From Bacillota bacterium (GTDB lineage: Bacteria; Bacillota; Clostridia; Christensenellales; Aristaeellaceae), in the NCBI GenBank assembly GCA_023421395.1, contig JAEZTL010000006.1, positions 1 through 64,000 on the forward strand: a stretch of 64,000 bases of DNA, written 5' to 3'. This document shows, in pieces, positions 16,959-24,339 of the stretch. Position 1 is the stretch's first letter; every line of letters starts with the position of its first letter. A program made the position numbers and the translations under genes. The notes beneath the pieces are model-generated. The model was not told the DNA's origin and searched no databases. It saw only the letters and a program-made list of their open reading frames with translations.

Positions 16959-18446
16959 TTAGCCGGCCATGCCTGAACCCATCATATCGCCCATGATCTC
17001 GGAGAGACCGGGGGTCTGCATCAGCACGCCGTAGGCCTGCATGAAGACGCCGTAGAGTTCGGTCTGTACCTGGGTCATGTCGTCCTCGCTGGCTTCGAGG
17101 GGGTTGATCTTGGTCTTGCCCGCGTAGTCCGCGTCGCCCAGCGGCGTGAACGCGCCGGTCTCCAGCAGCGTTTCGCAGGAGAAGACGCCCTGGATGCCCT
17201 CTCCGGGTACGTTGAAGGTGATGGCTACGGTGCCGGCCTTTTCGGTTTCGGAGGCGGTTTCGCCGTCATAGGCGAAGCTCACGTCAAAGGTCTCGCCCTC
17301 TGCCGTACCGCTGACGCCGAAGCTGAAGTCGATGACGCCGTCCGCGCTCTTGCTCTTGGCAAAGTTCATGGCGCCGACGAAGGAGCCTTCGCCTTCGGAT
17401 TCAAAGCTCATGTCCATCTGAGCGGTGCTGTTTGTGGCGCCGCCCTCGCCGGGGGCGTTGAAGGTGCCGTCAAAGGTCAGCGCCAGAGAGCCCTCTTCCT
17501 CCGGCGGGGTGACCGTCATGCTCGTGCTGACGCGCATACCGCTGTCGGATTCCAGAATGGAGGCCTCCACCGGGAAGGAAATCGTCTGGGGCTCTTCGCC
17601 GTCCGAAACGTCCTGGTTGGTGACGGTGATCATGGCGGATTCCTTCACGGCCTTGGCGTTTTCGTCGCCCAGCGCCTCGCCGTCGGTCCAGATGGAGAGG
17701 TCGACCGTCATGTCCACCTTGGCTTCCTTCATGAGGGACTCGATGCTGCCGCCCATGTCGTTGAGGTCCAGCGGGAGCTTCTCGCCGGCGGCCTTCTCAA
17801 TCATCGCGAAGTAGTTGACCATGAAGTCCTTCATCTCGGGATCGGCCGCGAAGATCGCGTCGTAAAGCTTGCCGATGCCGGCGGCGTCCAGTTTGGCGTC
17901 GTAGCGGCTCAGTTCCACGGCCTGGCCGAACAGATCCACCGTTTCCTTACCCTTGGACTCGGCCTCAAGCGCGGCCAGCATCGGGGCGGCCAGCTTCAGC
18001 GCGTTCTCGGGATCGGAGTACTTCTCGATCATGCCGATATAGCCGGTGGCCAGGGACTTGATCTTGTCCATGTCCTCGGCGGAGAGGCTGGGTACGTCAC
18101 CGCCGGTGGCGCCGGAGGCCATCTGCTCCAGGGCCTTTAGCGGCACTTCAAATACGTAATTCGAGCCGCCGACGATCGCCCGCAGGGTTTCCTTGTCCAC
18201 GCCCGCGGAGGCGTTCAGCGCGGTCTGGCCGCCGCCGGTCACGACGATGTCCAGACGACCGGTACCGTCATCCTGCCCGCCGGCGCCGAGCTTGATCGAA
18301 GCGCCGATGTCCAGGGTGTCCATGCCCGTCATTTCCAAGTGGAAATTGCTCAGCGTAAGCGCGCCGTAGCCGCCTTCCGCAAAGCCGATGGGCATGACCA
18401 TGACCATCAGGGCCAACGCGAAAATCAAGATGCGTTTCATGTTCAT
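16959..18446 (-). CDS. Large secreted protein of unknown function between nfeD and floA
   Basis: 495 aa with a signal peptide (MNMKRILIFALALMVMVMPIGFAEG). The mature chain is very acidic and low in Cys. The first half looks helical (SAEDMDKIKSLATGYIGMIEKYSD; LAAPMLAALEAESKGKE); the second half is made of alternating beta-like segments (MRVSTSMTVTPPEEEGSLALTFDGTF; VIDFSFGVSGTAEGETFDVSFAYDG), suggesting a beta-sandwich or lipocalin-like sheet that may bind a ligand. Met-rich C-terminus. ATG preceded by AGGAGGG; a second ATG two codons on is equally possible. No family recognised; position suggests a link with the FloA/NfeD system. Confidence 0.8.
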   Translation of the reverse strand: MNMKRILIFALALMVMVMPIGFAEGGYGALTLSNFHLEMTGMDTLDIGASIKLGAGGQDDGTGRLDIVVTGGGQTALNASAGVDKETLRAIVGGSNYVFEVPLKALEQMASGATGGDVPSLSAEDMDKIKSLATGYIGMIEKYSDPENALKLAAPMLAALEAESKGKETVDLFGQAVELSRYDAKLDAAGIGKLYDAIFAADPEMKDFMVNYFAMIEKAAGEKLPLDLNDMGGSIESLMKEAKVDMTVDLSIWTDGEALGDENAKAVKESAMITVTNQDVSDGEEPQTISFPVEASILESDSGMRVSTSMTVTPPEEEGSLALTFDGTFNAPGEGGATNSTAQMDMSFESEGEGSFVGAMNFAKSKSADGVIDFSFGVSGTAEGETFDVSFAYDGETASETEKAGTVAITFNVPGEGIQGVFSCETLLETGAFTPLGDADYAGKTKINPLEASEDDMTQVQTELYGVFMQAYGVLMQTPGLSEIMGDMMGSGMAG

Positions 18447-18492
18447 TTGGTACCCTCCTCTATTTCCTCCCCCGTTGGGGCCGTTTGTCAGT

Positions 18493-19008
18493 TCATACCC
18501 CGGAATTCAGATCTTCACGCACGGGGCTTACGACAATCCGGTTGCCCTCCACCCGGTCGACGCGCAGCAGGCGGCCGCTCTCGATCCATTCGCCGTCGGA
18601 TACCACGTTCAGCCGGACGCCGTCAAACTCCGCGATGCCCGCGGGCCGGAGCGGCGTGCGCGCGCAGCCGGTCTTGCCAACGAAGAAATCCAGATCTTTT
18701 TCGTCCACCGTGGGCACGGAAACCTCGTGCAGCACCAGCCGGGAACGGGCCAGCCGCCCCTTGGAGGCCGACCGGATCACCAGCGACAGCGCGATGCACA
18801 GCAGCGCCACGATCACAATCGTGATGACCAGCGCCTCCGTCGCACTCCTGGCGAAGAGCACCACGCCCGCCATCAGGCTCAGAATCCCCAGAATGCCCGG
18901 CGCGCCAAAGCCCGGGATGTGCATTTCCACCAGCACCAGCACAAACCCCAATATCAGCAGGATGAGCGCGGGCAGGTTCTGGAAGATTGTCGTGAACAAC
19001 GCATCCAT
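18493..19008 (-). CDS. NfeD-family membrane protein
   Basis: 171 aa. N-terminal helices (LPALILLILGFVLVLVEMHIPGFGAPGILGIL, then ALVITIVIVALLCIALSLVI) carry the NfeD signature E(M)xxPGFGxxGI. The C-terminal OB-fold is complete (FFVGKTGCARTPLRPAGIAEFDGVRLNVVSDGEWIESGRLLRVDRVEGNRIVV). This short form lacks the ClpP-like protease domain. It typically works with FloA/FloT in lipid-domain organisation. First gene of the minus-strand cluster, behind a good promoter. Confidence 0.92.
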   Translation of the reverse strand: MDALFTTIFQNLPALILLILGFVLVLVEMHIPGFGAPGILGILSLMAGVVLFARSATEALVITIVIVALLCIALSLVIRSASKGRLARSRLVLHEVSVPTVDEKDLDFFVGKTGCARTPLRPAGIAEFDGVRLNVVSDGEWIESGRLLRVDRVEGNRIVVSPVREDLNSGV

Positions 19009-19049
19009 ACATTACCCTCCTCGCAGCGTAATTCCGATCCCTTGGATAC

Positions 19050-19078
19050 AGTATAACGGATTCTTGCGGTTCAGTAAA
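19050..19078 (-). promoter_or_regulatory. Promoter of the nfeD-floA cluster
   Basis: Minus strand TTTACT, 17-bp spacer, TATACT; about 40 nt before the nfeD ATG. Confidence 0.7.
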
Positions 19079-19224
19079 CAGGAAATTGTCCAAACCATGC
19101 GATCTTGATGCCGAATTGACATTTTGGGTGCTCCGCGGCGCCGCCTGGCCCGCACTTCCGGGGATTTCCGGGATTGTTCGGCCGTCCGGCCCGGGATAGG
19201 CGCCAATGCGCTGAAATATTTGAC

Positions 19225-19253
19225 TTGATTTTGAAATAGTTTTGTAATATAAT
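19225..19253 (+). promoter_or_regulatory. Promoter of the multi-SH3 wall protein gene
   Basis: TTGATT, 17-bp spacer, TATAAT, within an A/T-rich patch; 38 nt before the TTG start. The sister gene at 53.7 kb has the same arrangement. Confidence 0.75.
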
Positions 19254-19290
19254 GACCTGGGCGGATTTTCTCTCTCAAGGAGGTGTCCGA

Positions 19291-21027
19291 TTGACACATA
19301 AAAGGATACGCGCCGCGATGGCGGCGCTCGCCGCCATGCTGATGGCGCTGTGCTGCGCGATGCCGCCGGCGGCGCGGGCGGACGCGCCGGCGGCGCTTAC
19401 CCGGGACGCGAGCCTATACGAAAGGCCCAGCGCCTCGTCCCGGGTGGCATTTAAGCTCTCCAAAGGGCAGACGCTCTTGCTGCGTGCCACGAGCGGCGCG
19501 TGGTCGAGGGTCACGTACCAGGGCAAAACTGTCTACATGGCCAGGAAATCCATCGGCAAGAAGAGCGCCAAGAAGCTCTACGCCGCCGAGAACATCAAGC
19601 TTCTGAAGGAAAACGACGCATCCTCGGATGCGCTCTGCCAGATCAAAACCGGCGCCTCGGTGTACGCGCTGGCCGCCCAGGGAAACTGGTACAAGGCGCT
19701 CTACCAAGGCTACACGGGGTTTGTGCCCAAGAGCGCGCTGGCCTCAAAAAAGCCCGCAGCCACCCCGAAGCCCACCGCAACGCCCAAGCCCACGCCGGTT
19801 CCCACGCCCACGCCCGAACCGGAAGCCGCCTACACGAAGGCGAAGATCCGGCTGTATAAGCGTCCCTCCACCGCAAACCAGACGGCCACCGTCCCCCAAG
19901 GCGCGGAATTGACCCGCTACTACTACAACAGCAAGTCCTGGGCCAAGGTGAATTATCGGGGCAAGACGGGCTATGTGGCGGCCAAATACCTTCTGGACGA
20001 GCCGTTGGCAACGCCCACGCCCAAGCCGACACCCACGCCCACGCTGAAACCCACGCCGACCCCAAAGCCCACGCCCACCCCGACGCCGGAGCCGTCCGCC
20101 GCCTACGCGAAGGCGAAGATCCGGCTGTACAAACGCCCTTCGACGTCCAGCCAGACGACCACCGTTCCCCAAGGCGCGGAATTGACCCGCTACTACTACA
20201 ACAGCAAGTCCTGGGCCAAGGTGAATTATCGGGGCAAGACGGGCTATGTGGCGGTCAAGTACCTTATGGACGAGCCGCTGGCAACGCCCACGCCCAAGCC
20301 GACGGCCACGCCCACGCCGGCTCCGACGCCCAAACCCACCCCCACACCGGAGCCCTCGAAGTACCGGAAGCTCTCGCCGGGCGACACGGGCGACGATGTC
20401 AAGAAATTGCAGACCCGGCTGAAGTCGCTGGGCTGGTTCACCGGAACCATCGGCGGCAATTACCTGACCCGCACCACTCAGGCGGTCAAGGATTTCCAGA
20501 GCGCGGCGAAGCTTGAGGCAAGCGGCGTCGCCACCGTGGAGACGCAGGAGGCGCTCTATGCGTCCGGCGCGCCCCGGTACACCGTCGACTCCTCCGGGGA
20601 GAGCACCGCGACTCCGGCGACCGGCAAGGTCGTGGCGATGGACTGGTGGACCAGCGACATCCAGAGCATCTTCTACCGCGGCAGAACCGTGGTGGTGACG
20701 GATGTCCGCACCGGCCTGTCGTGGCGCGAAAAACGGCTGGGCGGAACCAACCACGCGGACTGCGAGCCGCTGACCGCCAAGGATACCGCCGCGCTCAAGG
20801 CGGCCTACGGCGGCAGCTGGTCCTGGAACAGGCGGCCGGTGTGGGTGTCCATAGACGGCGTCCGCTACGCCGCTTCCATGAACGGCATGCCCCACGGCAG
20901 CGGCCCTCTCGACAACGGCTTCTCCGGGCATCACTGCATCCACTTCGTCAACAGCCGAACCCACGGCACCAACCGCGTCGACGCGGCGCACCAGGCGGCG
21001 ATCCGGGAGGCGATGGAGGCGCAGTAG
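19291..21027 (+). CDS. Secreted multi-SH3, peptidoglycan-binding protein with an uncharacterised C-terminal domain
   Basis: 578 aa. Signal peptide to about residue 33 (ending PPAARADAP). Four SH3-like domains (about 34-88, 93-150, 181-235, 272-326), separated by Pro-Thr linkers (PTPKPTPTPT), then a PG_binding_1 domain (about 357-425: LSPGDTGDDVKKLQTRLKSLG, TTQAVKDFQ) and a C-terminal domain (about 448-578) with conserved NHADCEP, DTAALKAAYGGSWSW, NGMPHG, HHCIHF, RTHG and AHQA motifs. The same last two modules occur in the protein at 53.7 kb. The C-terminal Cys and His residues suggest an enzyme acting on peptidoglycan, an inference only. Start is TTG: AAGGAGGTG precedes it; ATG 19252 overlaps the -10 element. 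Confidence 0.9.
   Translation: MTHKRIRAAMAALAAMLMALCCAMPPAARADAPAALTRDASLYERPSASSRVAFKLSKGQTLLLRATSGAWSRVTYQGKTVYMARKSIGKKSAKKLYAAENIKLLKENDASSDALCQIKTGASVYALAAQGNWYKALYQGYTGFVPKSALASKKPAATPKPTATPKPTPVPTPTPEPEAAYTKAKIRLYKRPSTANQTATVPQGAELTRYYYNSKSWAKVNYRGKTGYVAAKYLLDEPLATPTPKPTPTPTLKPTPTPKPTPTPTPEPSAAYAKAKIRLYKRPSTSSQTTTVPQGAELTRYYYNSKSWAKVNYRGKTGYVAVKYLMDEPLATPTPKPTATPTPAPTPKPTPTPEPSKYRKLSPGDTGDDVKKLQTRLKSLGWFTGTIGGNYLTRTTQAVKDFQSAAKLEASGVATVETQEALYASGAPRYTVDSSGESTATPATGKVVAMDWWTSDIQSIFYRGRTVVVTDVRTGLSWREKRLGGTNHADCEPLTAKDTAALKAAYGGSWSWNRRPVWVSIDGVRYAASMNGMPHGSGPLDNGFSGHHCIHFVNSRTHGTNRVDAAHQAAIREAMEAQ
19831..20290 (+). repeat. Internal 273-bp tandem duplication
   Basis: A unit of SH3 domain plus linker starting at 19831 is repeated from 20104 (period 273 bp, 91 codons) with only a few substitutions; runs of more than 80 identical bases include both copies of the TRYYYNSKSWAKVNYRGKTG coding segment. 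A recent duplication within the gene. Confidence 0.88.
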
Positions 21028-21308
21028 AGAAGCAAAGAAAATCCGCTTTTTCTTATTGTGTATGGGGGAGAGTTCGAGTGTTTGCCTCGGACTCTCTCCT
21101 TCTTCGGCGGTGCGCGTGCGCGATGACGACGATAAGATTGATCGCAGAATTTTTCCCGGGTCATGCGAGCCGTCCCCTTCCGTTTTATACGGAAAGAATA
21201 TGCGCCGGGATTGGAGCCAGAACATGCTTCTTATATACCACGACAACGTTATGATCAGATATCAATGAGCGATAGCCCTTGAGCAGGTTCATGCCAATCC
21301 GATGCATA

Positions 21309-21469
21309 ATACCAATCCCAAACATTCTTGCATCGTTGCGGCGGTCCTTTTCGCGCAGGGCGGTGTCACGCTCCGCTAAACGCAGCGCTGCTGCGCTTCG
21401 CTCCGGCTCCTTGCCCTGCTATCTGCAAATCCTTACCGCTTTGAATGCAATAATATTTCGTATTGGTAT
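21309..21469. repeat. MITE-like repeat, copy A
   Basis: 161 bp bounded by ATACCAAT and ATTGGTAT. Its interior (TCGTTGCGGCGGT, TTTTCGCGCAGGGCGGTGTC, CTCCTTGCCCTGCTATCTGC, AATATTTCGTATTGGTATAAA in order) is about 85-90% identical by eye to 30793-30943. It carries no ORF of its own. It lies in a 660-bp gene-free stretch. Confidence 0.85.
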
Positions 21470-21558
21470 AAAACCAAAACACGAGCAATATGCTGTTGAT
21501 GTCGGCTGTGGCCGTGGATTGAAATATGATTTCTGATCAGAACGCTGTTGTAGGCGGC

Positions 21559-21592
21559 GAGAACGGGCACCACGCTTGTGGTGCCCGTTCTC
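21559..21592. terminator. Long perfect hairpin, possible bidirectional terminator
   Basis: GAGAACGGGCACCAC and its exact 15-nt reverse complement around a GCTT loop. Lies 100 bp beyond the stop of the minus-strand mutase gene and 530 bp beyond the plus-strand gene. No T-run on either side, so function is uncertain. Confidence 0.5.
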
Positions 21593-21691
21593 ACTCGATG
21601 GATAATGCTTTTTGAAGGCGATCAACTTGAGGAATCTGGAGGGCATTAAGCACTCCGGCAGAGCCCGGGGCGCCCCGTTCAGGCCGGCCTC

Positions 21692-23404
21692 CTACCGATC
21701 CATCAGGCTGAGGGCGGCCTGGGCGCAGCAGTCGAGCAGGGCGCGGGCGGCCTCTTCGGTATTCTCGCGGATGCCGACGTACAGCTTGACCTTGGGTTCG
21801 GTGCCGGAGGGGCGGATGGCGGTCCAGGCGCCGCCCTCCAGTTCGTAGTACAGCGCGTCGCTGACAGGGAAATCGATGGGCTCTGCCTTGCCGCCCGCGG
21901 TGCGCGTGCCCGCCAGGTAGTCCCGGACGGCCAGCACGTTGAGCCCCGCCACTTCGGACGGCGGGTTTTCCCGCAGCGAGCGCATGATGGAGGCGATCTT
22001 CGCCTGCCCATCCTTGCCGGTCAAGGTGTGGGACATGGTTTTTTCCAGGAACCAGCCGTACTTTTTGTACAGGCCCATCAGCGCGTCGTAGAGCGTCATG
22101 CCCCGCTTCTTGTAGAAGGCGGCGGTTTCGGCGATCAGCATGCAGGCGTTGACGCCGTCCTTGTCACGCACCTGGGTGCCGGACAGGTAGCCGAAGCTCT
22201 CCTCGAAGCCGAACACGAAGGTGTGCGCCCCGGTATCCTCGAACCATTGGATCTTCTCGGCGATGTACTTGAAGCCCGTGGGCACGTCGAACACCGCCAC
22301 GCCGTAGGAGGACGCGATGGCGCGGGTCATCTCCGTCGACACGAAGGACTGAACCGACGCGGCGTTTTTGGGAAGCGTCCCGCGCTCCGCCTTCTGGGAG
22401 AGCACGTAGTCAAGCAGCAGGCAGCCGATCTGGTTGCCCGACAGGATGTGTACCTTCCCCTCGTGATCGAGTACCGCGATGCCCACCCGGTCGCAGTCCG
22501 GATCGGTGCCGAACACGGCGTCGGCCGCGAGCTTTTCGCGCAGCCTGAGCGCCAGCGTAAAGGCGGCGGGGTCCTCCGGGTTGGGCTGGGCGACGGTGGA
22601 GAACGCCGGGTCGGGCATCTCCTGCTCCGGCACCACGAACACCTGGGAGAAGCCCAGCTCGCGCAGCACCCGCCGAACCGGCACGTTGCCGGAGCCGTGC
22701 AGCGGCGTATAGACGATCTTGATCCGCGGGCCCATTTCGCGGGCCAGTTCGGGATTGACGCAAAGGCCCTCGACCATGGCGATGTAGTCGTCATCCACAG
22801 AGGGCGGAATCGTGACCAGGAGCCCCTTGGCGCGGGCCTCGGCCTCGGCCATCGGCGCGCACTCGGAAAAGTCGGTCTGATCGATCAGCGCCTGAATGGC
22901 CTCGGCCCGCTCAGGCGCGATCTGGCCGCCGTCCTCCCAGTAGACCTTGTAGCCGTTGTAGGCGGGCGGGTTGTGGCTGGCGGTGATCACCACGCCGGCG
23001 ATGGCGCCGAGATGGCGCACGGTGTAGGACAGCACCGGCACCGGCCGGAGGGAATCGAACAGCATCGCCTTTACGCCGGAGGCCGCCAGCGTCAGCGCCG
23101 CCTCCAGCGCGAACTCCGGCGAGAACTTCCGGGAATCATAGGCGATGGCCACACCGCGCTCCGCGCCGCCGGGCACGGACAGGATGTACTTGGCCAGCGC
23201 CCGGGTGGCCCTTATCACATTCCAGGTGTTCATCCGGTTGAGCCCCGCCCCCAGCACGCCGCGCATGCCCGCGGTGCCAAAGGAGAGCGCCCTGTAGAAG
23301 CGGTCTTCGATTTCCGCGGGATTGTCGGCGATCGACTTGAGCTCCCGAAGCTCGTCCTCGCCCACAAAGCCCAGCCAGCGCCGGTATTCGGACATGGAGT
23401 CCAT
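21692..23404 (-). CDS. Phosphohexomutase (phosphoglucomutase/phosphomannomutase family)
   Basis: 570 aa, the length of PgcA-type alpha-phosphoglucomutases. Features: FGTAGMRGVLGAGLNRMN near residue 40, active-site Ser in ITASHNP near 136, metal-binding DPDCDRVG near 300, sugar-binding GFEESFGYL near 400, and phosphate-binding RPSGTEPKVKLY near the C-terminus. It interconverts glucose-1-P and glucose-6-P (possibly mannose or glucosamine phosphates), linking the glycogen genes at 46-50 kb with glycolysis and envelope sugars. AAGGAGGG precedes ATG 23404. Confidence 0.94.
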   Translation of the reverse strand: MDSMSEYRRWLGFVGEDELRELKSIADNPAEIEDRFYRALSFGTAGMRGVLGAGLNRMNTWNVIRATRALAKYILSVPGGAERGVAIAYDSRKFSPEFALEAALTLAASGVKAMLFDSLRPVPVLSYTVRHLGAIAGVVITASHNPPAYNGYKVYWEDGGQIAPERAEAIQALIDQTDFSECAPMAEAEARAKGLLVTIPPSVDDDYIAMVEGLCVNPELAREMGPRIKIVYTPLHGSGNVPVRRVLRELGFSQVFVVPEQEMPDPAFSTVAQPNPEDPAAFTLALRLREKLAADAVFGTDPDCDRVGIAVLDHEGKVHILSGNQIGCLLLDYVLSQKAERGTLPKNAASVQSFVSTEMTRAIASSYGVAVFDVPTGFKYIAEKIQWFEDTGAHTFVFGFEESFGYLSGTQVRDKDGVNACMLIAETAAFYKKRGMTLYDALMGLYKKYGWFLEKTMSHTLTGKDGQAKIASIMRSLRENPPSEVAGLNVLAVRDYLAGTRTAGGKAEPIDFPVSDALYYELEGGAWTAIRPSGTEPKVKLYVGIRENTEEAARALLDCCAQAALSLMDR

Positions 23405-23417
23405 CGGTGTCCCTCCT

Positions 23418-23909
23418 TCAGCAGGTGACCAGCTGCTGCTGCAGCCGCGCCAGGTGCACTTTTTCCTGCGCGATGACGCTGGAAAACGCCTCGCGGGCGA
23501 GGGGATCGCCCGTCAGGTCGCGCAGCTCGGTGTAGAAGAGGATCGAGTTCTTTTCGGAATCGATGGCGGTGGTCAGGATGGCGGGCAGGCTGTCGAAGCC
23601 GCCGCGCCGGCCCACTTCCATCAGACCGCCCGGGAACACCACGTCGGCCGCCACGGCCGACAGGTATGCCGATGTCTCGCTGGAATAGCACACGGCGGGC
23701 TCGTTTCCGCGCGCCGCGCACTGTGCGGACAGGAGCTTCGAGAAATCGCGCTGATGGTCCGCTTCCTCCTGCGCCAGTTCCTCGAGCATTTCAGCGATGT
23801 GGCGGGACGTGGTCAATTTTGCCGCGCGGTGGTAAAACTCAACGCCCCGCTTTTCCATTTCAACGGCGATGCGAAGCCCTTCCAGGTCGCTGAACGGATG
23901 ATTTTCCAT
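23418..23909 (-). CDS. Ferritin-like (rubrerythrin-type) di-iron protein
   Basis: 163 aa, four-helix ferritin-like fold. Likely metal ligands: E in AVEMEKRGVEFYHRAA near 20, EE..H in QEEADHQRDF near 55-59, E in AIDSEKNSILFY near 118 and E..H in IAQEKVHLARL near 148-151, the paired ExxH pattern of rubrerythrin-type di-iron sites. No C-terminal rubredoxin Cys4 domain. A role in peroxide or oxygen defence is typical. ATG 23909 is chosen for AGGAGGG upstream. Thirteen nt from the mutase gene, so co-transcribed; a DnaA-box cluster lies directly upstream. Confidence 0.85.
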   Translation of the reverse strand: MENHPFSDLEGLRIAVEMEKRGVEFYHRAAKLTTSRHIAEMLEELAQEEADHQRDFSKLLSAQCAARGNEPAVCYSSETSAYLSAVAADVVFPGGLMEVGRRGGFDSLPAILTTAIDSEKNSILFYTELRDLTGDPLAREAFSSVIAQEKVHLARLQQQLVTC

Positions 23910-23938
23910 CGGGCACTCTCCCTCCTGCGGCGCGCCGT

Positions 23939-24047
23939 TTATCCACATTTTCCACAGGTTTCGATGGGGAAACTGTGGAAAACCGGCCTCGGGGCGCGCA
24001 GTTTCAGCCTTTTTGTCGAAGCCCGGCGGACGCCGGGCTGTGGATAA
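23939..24047. promoter_or_regulatory. Cluster of four DnaA-box sequences, mirror-symmetric
   Basis: TTATCCACA (23939-23947) and the adjoining TTTTCCACA (23948-23956) point right; TGTGGAAAA (23974-23982) and TGTGGATAA (24039-24047) point left. The outer two are perfect matches to the TTATCCACA consensus; the inner two differ at one position. No A/T-rich unwinding region and no dnaA/dnaN nearby, so this is more likely a DnaA regulatory or titration site than oriC. It lies in the upstream region of the ferritin-like gene. Confidence 0.6.
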
Positions 24048-24119
24048 CCTGGGTTTTGATGTGCATAGTTGAGCCCGCCCCGCTCCGGCATGTAACCGGA
24101 AGAAGGGCGGGCGCAGGCG

Positions 24120-24320
24120 TCAGGCTTTCTTGTCAAGAAGTGCGTTGAGATCGGCCACCAGCTGATCCACGTCCACGCCGTGCACCATGCCGGCCTGCTC
24201 AATGCTTTCGGCGGTGGCATGGGGGCAGCCCAGGCAATGCATGCCATACTGCATGAAGATGGGGGCGGTATTGCGGTCGATGCGAAGCACTTCGCCGATG
24301 GACATCTGTTTGGTGATCAT
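24120..24320 (-). CDS. DUF1858 redox-disulfide domain protein
   Basis: 66 aa, a full-length DUF1858 domain. The CxxC pair is Cys29/Cys32 in GMHCLGCPHA; the lead-in MSIGEVLRIDRNTAPIFMQYG is typical. The family is often found beside hybrid-cluster protein or metal-enzyme genes and is thought to act in redox chemistry. Ribosome site GAGGAGGAATACCCC precedes ATG. It is 19 nt downstream of the MBL hydrolase gene and so probably in one operon with it. Confidence 0.93.
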   Translation of the reverse strand: MITKQMSIGEVLRIDRNTAPIFMQYGMHCLGCPHATAESIEQAGMVHGVDVDQLVADLNALLDKKA

Positions 24321-24339
24321 GGGGTATTCCTCCTCGGGG

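Larger units (their letters stand above)
21028..21691. other. Gene-free stretch of about 660 bp
   Basis: Between convergent genes. It contains the MITE-like copy A (21309-21469), the long perfect hairpin at 21559-21592, and a single sequence at 21501-21525 ending in GTGGATTGAAAT that resembles a CRISPR repeat end but is not repeated. No translated ORF is convincing on either strand. Base composition is more A/T-rich than the genes around it, consistent with an accessory scar. Confidence 0.6.

Noticed and set aside
21501..21525. Single sequence GTCG...CGTGGATTGAAAT resembling a type I CRISPR repeat end
   Set aside because: Only one copy, no regular spacers and no cas genes in the window; most likely chance or a very old relic.
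23939..24047. Chromosomal origin of replication
   Set aside because: Four DnaA-type boxes are present but there is no A/T-rich unwinding element and no dnaA/dnaN; kept as a regulatory/titration candidate only.
24019..24113. Two GC-rich hairpins after the DUF1858 gene as strong terminators
   Set aside because: Stems are good but U-tracts are poor on the minus strand, so they are not listed as terminators.
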